A DNA stretch of 32,912 bases from Actinomycetota bacterium (GCA_019348115.1 JAHWKB010000009.1:1-32912); one strand, 5' to 3'. Shown: positions 7,699 to 15,597, counted from the stretch's first letter. The notes: generated by a model not told the origin, from the sequence alone. Numbers and translations are program-made.

Positions 7699-8490
7699 GT
7701 GCCGCGCATCGTCCGGTTCTCCGGGCCCACCGGCCCCCGCTACGGGATCGTGGAGGGGACGGAGGTCGCGGTCATCGAGCCGCACCCCTTCGGTCCCCAC
7801 GGCCCGACGGGGGAGCGGGTGCCGCTCGAGGGGCTGCAGCTCCTCGCGCCGGTCATCCCGAGCAAGATCGTGTGCGTCGGGCGGAACTACGCCGACCACG
7901 CGTCGGAACTCGGCAACGAGGTCCCCGCGGAGCCGCTGCTGTTCACCAAGCCGGCGACGGGGGTGATCGGTCCGGGGCAGGCCATCCAGTACCCGCGCGA
8001 CCTCACCGACGAGGTCCACCACGAGGCCGAGCTGGCCGTGGTGATCGGGGCGATCCTGTCCCGGGTGACCCCGACCGAGGCGCGTCGCGGCATCTACGGG
8101 TTCACCGCGGCGAACGACGTGACGGCCCGCGACCTGCAGAACCGCGACGGGCAGTGGACGCGGGCGAAGGGCTTCGACACGTTCTGCCCACTGGGTCCCG
8201 CGATCGCGACGGACATCGACCCGCACGACGTCGGCGTCCGCTGCCTCGTCAACGGCGAGGTGCGCCAGGACGGCTCCACGAGGGATCTCGTCTTCGACGT
8301 GCCGACGCTCGTGTCCTACATCTCGCAGGTGATGACGCTGCTGCCCACCGACGTCGTCCTGACCGGCACGCCGGCGGGCGTCGGGCCCGTCGAGCCGGGC
8401 GACGTCGTCCGCGTCGAGATCGACGGCATCGGGGCGCTCGAGAACCCGGTCGTCGAGCGGTCGCGTCCCGTGGACCCCGCGGCGAACTGA
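7699..8490 (+). CDS. Fumarylacetoacetate hydrolase (FAH) family protein
   Basis: FAH-fold hydrolase, isomerase or decarboxylase acting on 2-oxo acids; 263 residues, normal for the short bacterial form (about 250-265). Visible family motifs: [13 protein letters not shown], the metal-ligand stretch [13 protein letters not shown] (two Glu ligands), [14 protein letters not shown] (Asp ligand), [11 protein letters not shown] and [18 protein letters not shown] 7699 has GAGGAGA directly upstream. It follows cimA by 24 bases and is probably co-transcribed. In mycobacteria a homologue also sits in the leucine/gltX neighbourhood, so this linkage is old. Exact substrate (acylpyruvate, oxaloacetate, or a homoprotocatechuate intermediate) cannot be decided. 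Confidence 0.88.
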   Translation: MPRIVRFSGPTGPRYGIVEGTEVAVIEPHPFGPHGPTGERVPLEGLQLLAPVIPSKIVCVGRNYADHASELGNEVPAEPLLFTKPATGVIGPGQAIQYPRDLTDEVHHEAELAVVIGAILSRVTPTEARRGIYGFTAANDVTARDLQNRDGQWTRAKGFDTFCPLGPAIATDIDPHDVGVRCLVNGEVRQDGSTRDLVFDVPTLVSYISQVMTLLPTDVVLTGTPAGVGPVEPGDVVRVEIDGIGALENPVVERSRPVDPAAN

Positions 8491-8497
8491 AGCCGCC

Positions 8498-8947
8498 TCA
8501 GCTCGTGTTCCACCAGAGAACGCCGTTGAGGAGCGTCGCGTAGGCGACCCAGAGCCCGTAGGGGAGCAGCAGGAGCGCACCGAGCCGTGAGCGCTGCCAG
8601 AACGCGGTGATGGTCGAGAACACGGCGATCAGGAGCAGCACGAGCACGATGAGGCCGAGGAGGACGTCCTCCATGCCGAAGAACACCGGCACCCAGGCGG
8701 CGCCCAGGAGCAGCTGGAGGACCCAGAGGTTCAGGGCGCCCTTCGACCCCTTCCACCCCCACTGCCGCCACACCACCCAGGCGGCGAGCGCCTGCAGCAG
8801 GTAGAGGAGTCCGAGGACCGGCGCCAGCACATCGGCCGAGGGCGCGAAGCCGGGCAGCTCGAGCGAGCGGTAGTACGTGGTGGGGTCGTCGCCCTGCCAC
8901 CGGATGCCGGCGTACGCGGCGGCGGCCGTGGCGAGCAGGAACCCCAC
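8498..8947 (-). CDS. TspO/MBR family membrane protein
   Basis: Five-helix membrane protein of the tryptophan-rich sensory protein/translocator family, which binds porphyrins and related ligands. Family features: LPGFAPSADVLAPVLGLLYLL, then LNLWVLQLLLGAAWVPVFFG, and the end LPYGLWVAYATLLNGVLWWN. Coordinates use the first canonical start (GTG 8947; 149 residues). That start cuts into the first helix. In the same frame a CTG at 8998 follows a perfect GGAGG by five bases and would give a 166-residue protein beginning LTARDDTRSPTGEILGLVGF with a complete first helix; I think this is the true start. The gene is convergent with the FAH-family gene, seven bases apart. Its ligand and role here are unknown. 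Confidence 0.82.
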   Translation of the reverse strand: MGFLLATAAAAYAGIRWQGDDPTTYYRSLELPGFAPSADVLAPVLGLLYLLQALAAWVVWRQWGWKGSKGALNLWVLQLLLGAAWVPVFFGMEDVLLGLIVLVLLLIAVFSTITAFWQRSRLGALLLLPYGLWVAYATLLNGVLWWNTS

Positions 8948-9138
8948 GAGCCCGAGGATCTCCCCGGTGGGCGAGCGGGTGTCGTCGCGGGCGGTCAGCT
9001 GGTCCTCCGTCGTCGGGTCCGCCCAGCGTCACCGACCGTGAGCGCGGGGGCTACCGACGGACGGGCGGCGATCGGGTTGCCGCTGCGGCCGGCGACCGTG
9101 CAGGCTCTCGGGGTCGTCGCCGGTGAGGAGGTCGCCCC

Positions 9139-9486
9139 GTGGAGATCTGGCACAACCCGCGCTGCTCGAAGTCCCGCGAGACGCTGTCGCTCCTCGAGGA
9201 CGCCGGTGTCGAGCCGACCGTCCGCCGCTACCTCGACGACGCCCCGACCGTCGACGAGCTCGACGACGCCCTGCGCCGGCTCGGGATGGAGCCGTGGGAG
9301 CTCGCCCGCACGAAGGAGCCGGTCGCCGAGGAGCTCGGCCTCACGGACTGGGACCACGACCGGCAGCGCTGGCTCCAGGCGATGGTCGAGCACCCCGTCC
9401 TGATCGAGCGGCCCATCGTCCTCGCCGACGACGGCCGCGCCGCCCTGGGGCGTCCTCCCGGCGCCGTGCTCGACCTCCTCCGCTGA
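9139..9486 (+). CDS. ArsC/Spx family thioredoxin-fold protein, likely glutaredoxin-type arsenate reductase
   Basis: 115 residues with the ArsC pattern: WHNPRCSKSRETL at the N-terminus, where Cys9 occupies the catalytic position, a central VRRYLDDAPTVDEL, and ERPIVLADDGRAALGRPPGAVL at the end, matching the substrate-binding Arg-Pro segment and the GRPPE-like tail of ArsC and YffB proteins. GTG 9139 has GAGGAGG seven bases upstream. No arsenic regulator or transporter is nearby, so a general thiol-redox role like that of YffB is equally possible. A long inverted repeat follows the stop within 15 bases. Confidence 0.83.
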   Translation: MEIWHNPRCSKSRETLSLLEDAGVEPTVRRYLDDAPTVDELDDALRRLGMEPWELARTKEPVAEELGLTDWDHDRQRWLQAMVEHPVLIERPIVLADDGRAALGRPPGAVLDLLR

Positions 9487-9499
9487 ACCCCCGAACAGT

Positions 9500-9542
9500 T
9501 TGCAGCGACTTGCTTCGGCCAAGACGAAACAAGTCGCTGCAA
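9500..9542. repeat. 13-bp perfect inverted repeat (hairpin) between arsC-like gene and pseudogene
   Basis: TTGCAGCGACTTG (9500-9512) and CAAGTCGCTGCAA (9530-9542) are exact reverse complements. After one mismatch, TTCG and CGAA add four more pairs around a 7-nt loop. It is clearly richer in A/T than its surroundings. No T-run follows on either strand, so it may be a terminator for the ArsC-like gene, an operator, or a repeat element associated with the DUF559-type remnant. Confidence 0.7.
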
Positions 9543-9619
9543 GCTCCGCGGGTGTGGTCGTCCACAGCGTGGCGCGTGCCGGCGTCCCTCCCCCGGCGAC
9601 GTCGCGGCAGGCTGGCCGC

Positions 9620-10432
9620 ATGGACGACACCACCACGCCGACAGCTGCCCAGCTCCGTGACGGAGCGACATCGCTGCAGGTCCTGCTCGCGCTGAGCGCC
9701 GCCACCTACGGGTGGTTCCGCAGCGTCGACGCACGGGCCAGAGGCGTGCGGCCGAGCACGCTCAGCTGGTTCCCGCGGCCGCGGGATCATCGAGTCGCCG
9801 CGGAGAGGGATCAACCGCCTCACGGCTGCCCCCGACGCGTGGGAGGGCAGGGCGCTCGCGGCACTCTGGTCGGCGGGGAACGGGGCGGCTCTCGGTCGCT
9901 TCGCTGCGCTCCGGTTGTGGGACCTGTGGAAGGGCGACGCCCACATCGACGTCGTGGTACCGCGGTCCCGGGTCGTGACGGGTTGCACCATTCCGATCCG
10001 CACCCACGTCCGGCTGCGTCGGCAGGACGTGGTTCCCCACGGCGTCTTCCGCGTGACGTCGATCGCGTTCACGATCTGCGACCTCGCGGCGGTCGTGACG
10101 GAGAAGGAGCTCCTGCCCCTGGCCGACCGTGCCATCGCGTCGGCGCACATGACCCTCGATGACCTCCGCGAGATGGTCGACCGCTTCCGCGAGATGCCGA
10201 CCACCGCCGCCGCTACCTGGACTTCGCGTGGGAGCGCTTCCGGATCGCGGTGGACATCGACCTCCACCCGTCGCACGGGACGACCCTCGGCCGTCGGGAG
10301 GACGGTCACCGGCAGAACGCGCTCGTGCTCGCCGGCTGGACCGTGCTGCGGTTCGATCTCGCTGACCTGATGACGCGGCCCGACCAGGTGCGGGAGACCG
10401 TCGCGCGCGCTCTGGCGAACGCCGCAGGCTGA
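9620..10432 (+). pseudogene. Decayed DUF559-type (endonuclease-like/AbiEi-related) gene
   Basis: Remnant of a protein family common in actinobacteria: an N-terminal helical domain and a C-terminal DUF559 restriction-endonuclease-like domain. Three pieces in different frames align in order. Frame 2 from ATG 9620 gives LQVLLALSAATYGWFRSVDA; frame 0 from about 9783 gives GIIESPRRGINRLTAAP through VTSIAFTICDLAAVV; frame 2 again from about 10208 gives RRYLDFAWERFRIAVDIDLH through LVLAGWTVLRFDLADL. So there is a one-base insertion near 9777-9783 and, near 10200, a frame change with apparent loss of the roughly 40 residues that normally link the two domains. The acidic residue pattern of the nuclease core also looks eroded. 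Not functional unless the assembly is wrong here. Confidence 0.72.
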
Positions 10433-10434
10433 CT

Positions 10435-10450
10435 TCCAACTCCGGTTGGA
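10435..10450 (+). terminator. Small hairpin after the pseudogene
   Basis: TCCAAC and GTTGGA pair around a TCCG tetraloop directly after the last stop codon of the decayed gene. It is A/T-richer than its surroundings and lacks a T-run. It could insulate purB from upstream transcription. Confidence 0.35.
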
Positions 10451-10509
10451 GAGCCGGGCGAGGGGTGTGCGACGATCGGGGGGTCCGTGCCCCCGCCGTG
10501 GAGTGGTCA

Positions 10510-11940
10510 GTGGAGTCGTCCGGGATCCCGAACGTGCTCGCCGAGCGGTACGCGAGTCCCGCGATGGCCGGCATCTGGTCGCCGGCGGCCAAGGTCGCGT
10601 CCGAGCGACGGTTCTGGCTCGCCGTGCTCCGCGCCCAGCGCGACCTCGGGGTCGACGTCCCGGACGGGGTGATCGAGGCCTACGAGGCGGTCGTCGACGA
10701 GGTCGACCTCGCCTCCATCGCGGCGCGCGAACGCGTCACCCGGCACGACGTCAAGGCCCGCATCGAGGAGTTCTGCGCCCTCGCCGGCCACGAGCACGTC
10801 CACAAGGGGATGACGTCCCGGGACCTCACCGAGAACGTCGAGCAGCTGCAGGTCCGCTCGTCGCTCGTGCTGGTCCGCGACCGCATGGTCGCGACCCTCG
10901 CCCTCCTCGCCGAGCTCGCCGCCCGGCACGCCGAGACGGTGATGGCCGGTCGGAGCCACAACGTGCCGGCCCAGGCGACGACGCTCGGCAAGCGCTTCGC
11001 CAACGCCGGCGAGGAGCTCCTCCAGGCCTACCGCCGCCTCGACGAGCTCGTCGCCCGCTACCCCCTCCGCGGCCTCAAGGGCCCCGTCGGCACGCAGCAG
11101 GACGCACTCGACCTGCTCGAGGGCGACCTCGACCGCCTCGACGAGCTCGAGCGCCGGATCGCCGACCACCTCGGCTTCGCGGCCCGGCTCGACGACGTGG
11201 GCCAGGTCTACCCCCGCTCGCTCGACCTCGACGTCGTCTCGGCGCTCGTCCAGGCGGGGAGCGGGCCGGCGAACCTCGCGCGCACCATCCGGCTGATGGC
11301 GGGCCAGGAGCTCGCGACCGAGGGCTTCAGGCCGGGGCAGGTCGGCTCGTCGGCCATGCCGCACAAGATGAACTCGCGCTCGTGCGAACGGGTGAACGGC
11401 TTCGCCACCATCCTGTCCGGCCACCTCACGATGGCCTCCGGCCTCGTCGGGGACCAGTGGAACGAGGGCGACGTGTCGTGCTCGGTGGTCCGCCGGGTGA
11501 TGCTGCCGGACGCGTTCCTCGCCATCGACGGGCTGTTCGAGACCTTCCTCACCGTGCTGCTCGAGTTCGGCGCCTACCCCGCCGTCATCGCCCGCGAGCT
11601 CGACCGGTACCTGCCGTTCCTCGCCACCACGAAGGTGCTGATGGCGAGCGTCAAGGCGGGGGCCGGCCGCGAGGCCGCGCACGAGGCCATCAAGGAGCAC
11701 GCGGTCGCGGTGGCGCTCCGGATGCGCGAGGAGGCGGCCGACACCAACGACCTCTTCGACCGTCTCGCCGGCGACGACCGCATCCCGCTCGACCGCGCGC
11801 GGCTCGACGACCTCCTCGCCGAGCCGCTCAGCTTCGTCGGTGCCGCCCCGCGTCAGGTCGAGCGGTTCGTCACCCGGGTGGCGGAGGTCGTCGACACCCA
11901 CCCGCAGGCGGCGCGCTACCGGCCAGGCGACATCCTCTAG
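10510..11940 (+). CDS. purB: Adenylosuccinate lyase
   Basis: Catalyses two beta-eliminations in purine synthesis: SAICAR to AICAR plus fumarate, and adenylosuccinate to AMP plus fumarate. 476 residues, matching the long mycobacterial type (about 472). The N-terminus IPNVLAERYASPAMAGIWSP matches that type. Further motifs are HVHKGMTSRDLTENV (residues 96-110), AGRSHNVPAQATTLGKRF with His150 and the fumarase/ASL signature GSSAMPHKMNSRS (279-291) holding the catalytic serine. GTG 10510 is preferred since GGAG stands six bases upstream and the protein then begins four residues before the conserved IPNVL; the track starts at 10465 and 10498 are less likely. No other purine gene is adjacent. Confidence 0.95.
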   Translation: MESSGIPNVLAERYASPAMAGIWSPAAKVASERRFWLAVLRAQRDLGVDVPDGVIEAYEAVVDEVDLASIAARERVTRHDVKARIEEFCALAGHEHVHKGMTSRDLTENVEQLQVRSSLVLVRDRMVATLALLAELAARHAETVMAGRSHNVPAQATTLGKRFANAGEELLQAYRRLDELVARYPLRGLKGPVGTQQDALDLLEGDLDRLDELERRIADHLGFAARLDDVGQVYPRSLDLDVVSALVQAGSGPANLARTIRLMAGQELATEGFRPGQVGSSAMPHKMNSRSCERVNGFATILSGHLTMASGLVGDQWNEGDVSCSVVRRVMLPDAFLAIDGLFETFLTVLLEFGAYPAVIARELDRYLPFLATTKVLMASVKAGAGREAAHEAIKEHAVAVALRMREEAADTNDLFDRLAGDDRIPLDRARLDDLLAEPLSFVGAAPRQVERFVTRVAEVVDTHPQAARYRPGDIL

Positions 11941-12050
11941 GACCCATCCCGCCGACGGTGGGCCCGGTCACCAGGCCAGAGCCGCTCATCCGCAGGTCGT
12001 TCCCCCATCCTGTGGGTGCGGCGACCCGCCGCGGCGACAGAGGAGCCTCC

Positions 12051-12947
12051 ATGGACACCGACACCGACACCGGCCGCCGCCCGAGTGGCTCCGCCGCGCG
12101 CCGCTCGCCCGCGCCGATCGCCGTCACCGGGGCCACGGGCCAGCTCGGTGGACGCATCGCGCGCCGGCTGGCGAGCGCCGGGATCGAGCAGCGACTGCTG
12201 GTCCGGGACGTGTCGCGTGCACCGCAGCTGCCCGGCGCCGAAGCCGCGCGCGCCCCCTACGGCGAGGGAGACGCCGTCCGCCAGGCGCTGACCGGCGTCC
12301 CGATCGTGCTGATGGTGTCTGGATCGGAGGCAGCGGACCGCGTCGAGCAGCACCGGACGTTCATCGACGCCGCCTCGGACGCGGGCGTGGAGCACCTCGT
12401 CTACATCTCCTTCTCCGGCGCGGCGCCCGACGCCACCTTCACCCTGGCTCGCGACCACTGGGCGACCGAGGAGCACATCCGCGCACGGGACCTGCCCGCG
12501 ACGTTCCTGCGCGACAACCTGTACCTCGACATCCTGCCGGACCTCGTCGGCCCCGACGGCGCCATCCGCGGACCCGCCGGGGACGGCCGGGTCGCCGCGG
12601 TCGCACGCGACGACATCGCCGACGCCGCGGTCGCCGTCCTCCGCGACCCAGGGGCACACGACGGGCAGGCCTACGAGCTGACGGGACCGGAGGCGCTGTC
12701 GCTCGCCGATGCAGCCGCCCGCCTGAGCGCGATCGCGGGGCGCGCCGTCACCTACGTGGAGGAGAGCCTCGACGAGGCCTACGCCTCCCGTGCGAGCTAC
12801 GGCGCCCCCGACTGGCAGCTCGACGCCTGGGTGTCGACCTACCTCGCGATCGCCGACGGCTCCCTGTCCACCGTCACCACGGCGATCCCCGATCTGACGG
12901 GCCACCCGGCCAGGACGCTCGAACAGGCGCTGCGCCCGCATCCGTGA
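12051..12947 (+). CDS. NmrA/QorB-like atypical SDR (NAD(P)-binding) protein
   Basis: 298 residues with an N-terminal Rossmann fold: IAVTGATGQLGGRIARRL at about residue 23, LLVRDVSRAP after the second strand, and HLVYISFSGAAPDATF in the central sheet. This is the NmrA-like group, which includes quinone reductases such as QorB and redox-sensing proteins; the classical Tyr-x-x-x-Lys pair is not seen. The start ATG 12051 has GAGGAG five bases upstream. The first codons encode DTDTDTG, from a GACACC repeat, and are probably disordered. It starts 110 bases after purB in the same direction. Exact substrate unknown. Confidence 0.83.
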   Translation: MDTDTDTGRRPSGSAARRSPAPIAVTGATGQLGGRIARRLASAGIEQRLLVRDVSRAPQLPGAEAARAPYGEGDAVRQALTGVPIVLMVSGSEAADRVEQHRTFIDAASDAGVEHLVYISFSGAAPDATFTLARDHWATEEHIRARDLPATFLRDNLYLDILPDLVGPDGAIRGPAGDGRVAAVARDDIADAAVAVLRDPGAHDGQAYELTGPEALSLADAAARLSAIAGRAVTYVEESLDEAYASRASYGAPDWQLDAWVSTYLAIADGSLSTVTTAIPDLTGHPARTLEQALRPHP

Positions 12948-12984
12948 GCACCGGGTCGCGGGGATGGCCGAGCCGACCCGCCGT

Positions 12985-12990
12985 TACGAT
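12985..12990 (+). promoter_or_regulatory. Putative -10 box for gltX
   Basis: TACGAT fits the TAnnnT pattern with a favourable A at position 5 and lies about 36 bases before the gltX start. Confidence 0.4.
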
Positions 12991-13026
12991 GCGGCGCCCC
13001 CTCGCCGAGCCACCGAAGGTCCCTCC

Positions 13027-14619
13027 GTGCCGTCGACCCCCCGTGTCCGCTTCGCTCCCGCCCCGTCGGGCTGGCTCCACGTCGGGAGCGTCCGGACGGC
13101 GCTGTTCAACTGGCTCCACGCCCGCGCGAACGACGGCGTCGCGATCTTCCGCATCGAGGACACCGACGCCTCGCGGGCGACCGAGGAGTCCATGGACTCG
13201 ATGCACGACGCGATGGCGTGGCTCGGCCTCGACTGGGACGAGGGCGTGCGCGCCGGCGGGGCGTACGGGCCCTACCGGCAGTCCGAGCGCAAGGAGCTCC
13301 ACCGCGCCGTGGCACGGCGCCTCGAGGAGGCCGGCGTGCTGTACCGCGACGAGCGCACCGCGGAGGAGCTCGAGGCCTGGCGGAACGAGCGCCGCGCCGC
13401 CGACCTCGCGCCGATCGTGAAGCGCTCGACGACGCCCGGCCCCGCGGGGGACGACCGCACCGCGACCCTCCGCCTGCAGCTGCCGGAGGAGGGCACGATC
13501 ACCGTCACCGACCTCGTCCGCGGTGACGTCACCTGGGACTGGTCGCACGAGTCCGACCCCGTGCTCGTCCGCTCCAACGGCGACGTCACCTACCCGCTCG
13601 CCAACTCGGTGGACGACATCGCCCAGGGCGTCACGCTCGTCTGCCGGGGCGAGGACCTGCTGTCGGTGACCCCGCGGCAGGTCTTCCTCTACGACCTCCT
13701 CACGCGCGACGGCCTGATCGACGACGCGCTCGCCGAGGTCGGCCTCCCCGCCCGCGAGCCGGACTGGACGCGGCCGACCGAGTTCGCGCACCTGTCGATG
13801 ATCGTCGGGATGGACCGCAAGAAGCTGTCGAAGCGCCACGGGTCCGTCTCGATCCAGGAGTTCGCCCGCAAGGGGTTCCTGCCCGAGACGATCGTGAACT
13901 ACCTCGCGCTCCTCGGCTGGGGCCCGGAGGACGGCCGCGAGCGCCTCGACCGCGACGAGCTCGTCGCCGCCTTCGGCTTCGACCGCGTGAGCCGCTCGGC
14001 CGCCGCCTTCGACACCGACAAGCTCACCGCCTTCAACGGCGAGCGCATCCGCGACCTCGACGAGGACGAGCTCGCCGACCGGCTCGTGCCCTACCTCGAC
14101 GGCACCTACCCGCCGTCGAACCCGGACACCGAGGACGACGCCCCCGACCACGAGGGTGGACCGGTCGCCGACTGGGAGCCACTCGTCTCGTCCCCGCCGA
14201 GCGCCGAGGAGCGCGCGACCCTCCGCGGCCTCGTGCCGCTCGTGCAGGAGCGGATGCAGCGCCTCGACGAGGTCCAGCGCTACGCGCCGGCGTTCTTCGT
14301 CGACGAGCTGACCCTCGAGCCCGCGAGCGTGCAGAAGGTCCTCGGCAAGGCCGGCGCCGCCGACGTCCTCCGCGCCGCCCACCGCGAGCTGCAGGCCCTC
14401 GACGACTGGACCGCCGAGGCCATCGAGGGGGCGCTGCGCCCACTCGCCGACGAGCTCGGGATCGGCTTCGGCAAGGTCGCCCAGCCCGTCCGTGTCGCCG
14501 TCACCGGCTCGCAGGTGAGCCCGCCGCTGTTCGAGTCCATCGAGCTGATGCCGCGGCAGCGCGTGCTCGACCGGATCGAGGCCGCCATCCCCGTGGCCGA
14601 GGACGCCGGCGCCGGCTGA
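13027..14619 (+). CDS. gltX: Glutamyl-tRNA synthetase
   Basis: Class I aminoacyl-tRNA synthetase that loads glutamate on tRNA-Glu; 530 residues. The HIGH-type motif is PSGWLHVGS (13-21), followed by FRIEDTDASR (41-50), and the KMSKS-type motif is KLSKR (266-270) in GMDRKKLSKRHGSVS. The C-terminal anticodon-binding half is present. It is about 40 residues longer than typical bacterial GluRS; a proline- and acid-rich stretch at about 360-392 (YPPSNPDTEDDAPDHEGGP) accounts for much of this and looks like a flexible insertion. GTG 13027 has GAAGG upstream and starts just before the conserved N-terminal strand; the track ORF is 21 codons longer without support. Genes for tRNA-Gln and tRNA-Glu lie 0.8-0.9 kb downstream. 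As in most actinobacteria it may also load tRNA-Gln for later amidation; that is inference. Confidence 0.95.
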   Translation: MPSTPRVRFAPAPSGWLHVGSVRTALFNWLHARANDGVAIFRIEDTDASRATEESMDSMHDAMAWLGLDWDEGVRAGGAYGPYRQSERKELHRAVARRLEEAGVLYRDERTAEELEAWRNERRAADLAPIVKRSTTPGPAGDDRTATLRLQLPEEGTITVTDLVRGDVTWDWSHESDPVLVRSNGDVTYPLANSVDDIAQGVTLVCRGEDLLSVTPRQVFLYDLLTRDGLIDDALAEVGLPAREPDWTRPTEFAHLSMIVGMDRKKLSKRHGSVSIQEFARKGFLPETIVNYLALLGWGPEDGRERLDRDELVAAFGFDRVSRSAAAFDTDKLTAFNGERIRDLDEDELADRLVPYLDGTYPPSNPDTEDDAPDHEGGPVADWEPLVSSPPSAEERATLRGLVPLVQERMQRLDEVQRYAPAFFVDELTLEPASVQKVLGKAGAADVLRAAHRELQALDDWTAEAIEGALRPLADELGIGFGKVAQPVRVAVTGSQVSPPLFESIELMPRQRVLDRIEAAIPVAEDAGAG

Positions 14620-14643
14620 CCCGGGATGGGCGCGTACGACCTC

Positions 14644-14671
14644 GCTCGGAGCACGAGCCGTGCCTCCGAGC
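14644..14671. terminator. Bidirectional hairpin between gltX and DsrE-like gene
   Basis: GCTCGGAGCAC and GTGCCTCCGAGC form an 11-pair stem with one bulged C and a 5-nt loop, centrally placed in the 75-base gap between two convergent genes. Lack of T-runs is common in such GC-rich genomes. It would serve both strands. Confidence 0.55.
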
Positions 14672-14694
14672 TCGTGGGCGACGTCGGGACCCCG

Positions 14695-15063
14695 TCAGTA
14701 GTTGAACGTCAACGCGCCGCCGGCGGTGAACTCGTAGACCGACGGAGCGCCCTTGACCTCGGCGTTGTCGACCCACTCCGCGTCCTGGAGACCGTGCGTC
14801 TTCACGCACACGGGGCAGGCGTAGAAACGTCCACCCCGCTCGATGTACTCGGCGTGGAGGTCGACGATGGAGGGAGCATCGGGCACGTGCACGCCGTCGA
14901 CGTAGCCCTTCGTGGCGATGTACACGCCGTTCTTGGTGAGCCACATCAGCGCCTGCTTGCCGGCCCGCAGCGCCTCCACGCCCATGAGGTAGCCGATCAG
15001 CACCGCCTCCGGATCGTCGTCGCCGTGGGTCTGGCCGATCACGACCTTGTCGTCCCCTGCCAT
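14695..15063 (-). CDS. DsrE family protein
   Basis: 122-residue DsrE/DsrF-like protein, a fold used in sulfur relay and peroxiredoxin-like proteins. It begins KVVIGQTHGDDDPEAVLIG, has GVEALRAGKQALMWLTKNGVYIA in the first half, and a Cys pair in FYACPVCVKTHGL (Cys83 and Cys86) at the position where family members often carry a functional cysteine. It ends ALTFNY. ATG 15063 has AGGAG seven bases upstream; the track ORF continues into noncoding sequence. It is divergent from the tRNA genes and convergent with gltX. Specific partner unknown; no dsr, tus or sulfur-oxidation genes are in the window. Confidence 0.83.
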   Translation of the reverse strand: MAGDDKVVIGQTHGDDDPEAVLIGYLMGVEALRAGKQALMWLTKNGVYIATKGYVDGVHVPDAPSIVDLHAEYIERGGRFYACPVCVKTHGLQDAEWVDNAEVKGAPSVYEFTAGGALTFNY

Positions 15064-15400
15064 CTCTTCGCTCCTCGTGTGGTGTGGCGCTCGCCTGGCT
15101 GCCATGCGGTCGGCCGCGCGTGCCGCCGTCCCGTAGGACGCCGATCGCGATCGGAGGCTTGCGTTGCATCCGTCACCGCGCGCTGTGCGCCGGCGCACTC
15201 TGCCACGGCGCTCGGGACGGGGCCCGGCGCACCGGTGCGCCCCGTCCACGCAGCGCACGGGAGCGAGCACCGAGGTGGTGGCCTGCGCAGCCCCTCGGTA
15301 CCGTCCGCCGCCCGGCAGGATTCCCCGGCTGGATCGCCCCGTCGTCACGGATCGCGGTTCGCCAGACCTCTCCCTTGGTCGCTAGCATCCTGCCTGCCCT
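15064..15400. other. 337-base intergenic region with three 14-bp palindromes
   Basis: No convincing ORF. It must hold the promoter of the DsrE-like gene (minus) and of tRNA-Gln (plus). Three perfect 14-bp palindromes stand here: CCGATCGCGATCGG at 15141-15154, GTGCGCCGGCGCAC at 15185-15198 and GCGCACCGGTGCGC at 15227-15240. The last two share the half-site GTGCGC and their centres are 42 bp apart. They may be operator sites; chance in GC-rich DNA is possible. Confidence 0.5.
15383..15388 (+). promoter_or_regulatory. Putative -10 box for tRNA-Gln
   Basis: TAGCAT, 13 bases before the mature tRNA 5' end, fits a -10 box (TAnnnT). The TTCGCC about 19 bases upstream is a poor -35 candidate. Confidence 0.4.
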
Positions 15401-15472
15401 TCGGGGGTGGTGTAATCGGCAACACGACTGGTTCTGGTCCAGTTATTGAGGGTTCGAGTCCTTCCCCCCGAG
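15401..15472 (+). tRNA. tRNA-Gln(CTG)
   Basis: Cloverleaf folds well. Acceptor arms TCGGGGG and CCCCCGA, anticodon stem ACTGG/CCAGT with loop TTCTGGT and anticodon CTG at 15434-15436, T arm GAGGG-TTCGAGT-CCTTC with one G-T pair. The discriminator is G. CCA is not encoded, so it must be added. It reads codon CAG, the main Gln codon in such a genome. The antisense strand gives a meaningless ORF reading EGLEPS. Confidence 0.95.
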
Positions 15473-15521
15473 CTTGCACGGACCGGAGCCGCTTCCGTAC
15501 GCTCCGCGCCCATCCCCACTT

Positions 15522-15597
15522 GCTCCCGTCGTCCAGCGGCCTAGGACGCCGCCCTCTCAAGGCGGTAACGAGGGTTCAAATCCCTTCGGGAGTACCA
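15522..15597 (+). tRNA. tRNA-Glu(CTC)
   Basis: Acceptor arms GCTCCCG and CGGGAGT (first pair G-T), anticodon stem CCGCC/GGCGG with loop CTCTCAA and anticodon CTC at 15556-15558, T arm GAGGG-TTCAAAT-CCCTT. Discriminator A followed by an encoded CCA (15595-15597), unlike the tRNA-Gln 50 bases upstream. It reads codon GAG. The two tRNAs are likely made as one transcript and both are substrates related to the nearby gltX product. Confidence 0.95.

Noticed and set aside
6037-8580. 847-residue minus-strand ORF over cimA and the FAH gene
   Set aside because: Arg/Asp/Val-rich shadow produced by strong GC3 bias opposite two clear genes; no family motif.
9038-9403. 121-residue ORF across the start of the ArsC-like gene
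   Set aside because: Low-complexity Ser/Thr/Arg/Pro translation of another frame of the ArsC-like gene.
12051-12080. GACACC short repeat at the start of the NmrA-like gene as a possible contingency locus
   Set aside because: The six-base unit keeps the frame whatever its copy number and there are only about three copies, so phase variation is unlikely.
15345-15560. Minus ORF containing GEGLEPSITGPEPVVLPI
   Set aside because: Translation of the strand antisense to tRNA-Gln, not a gene.
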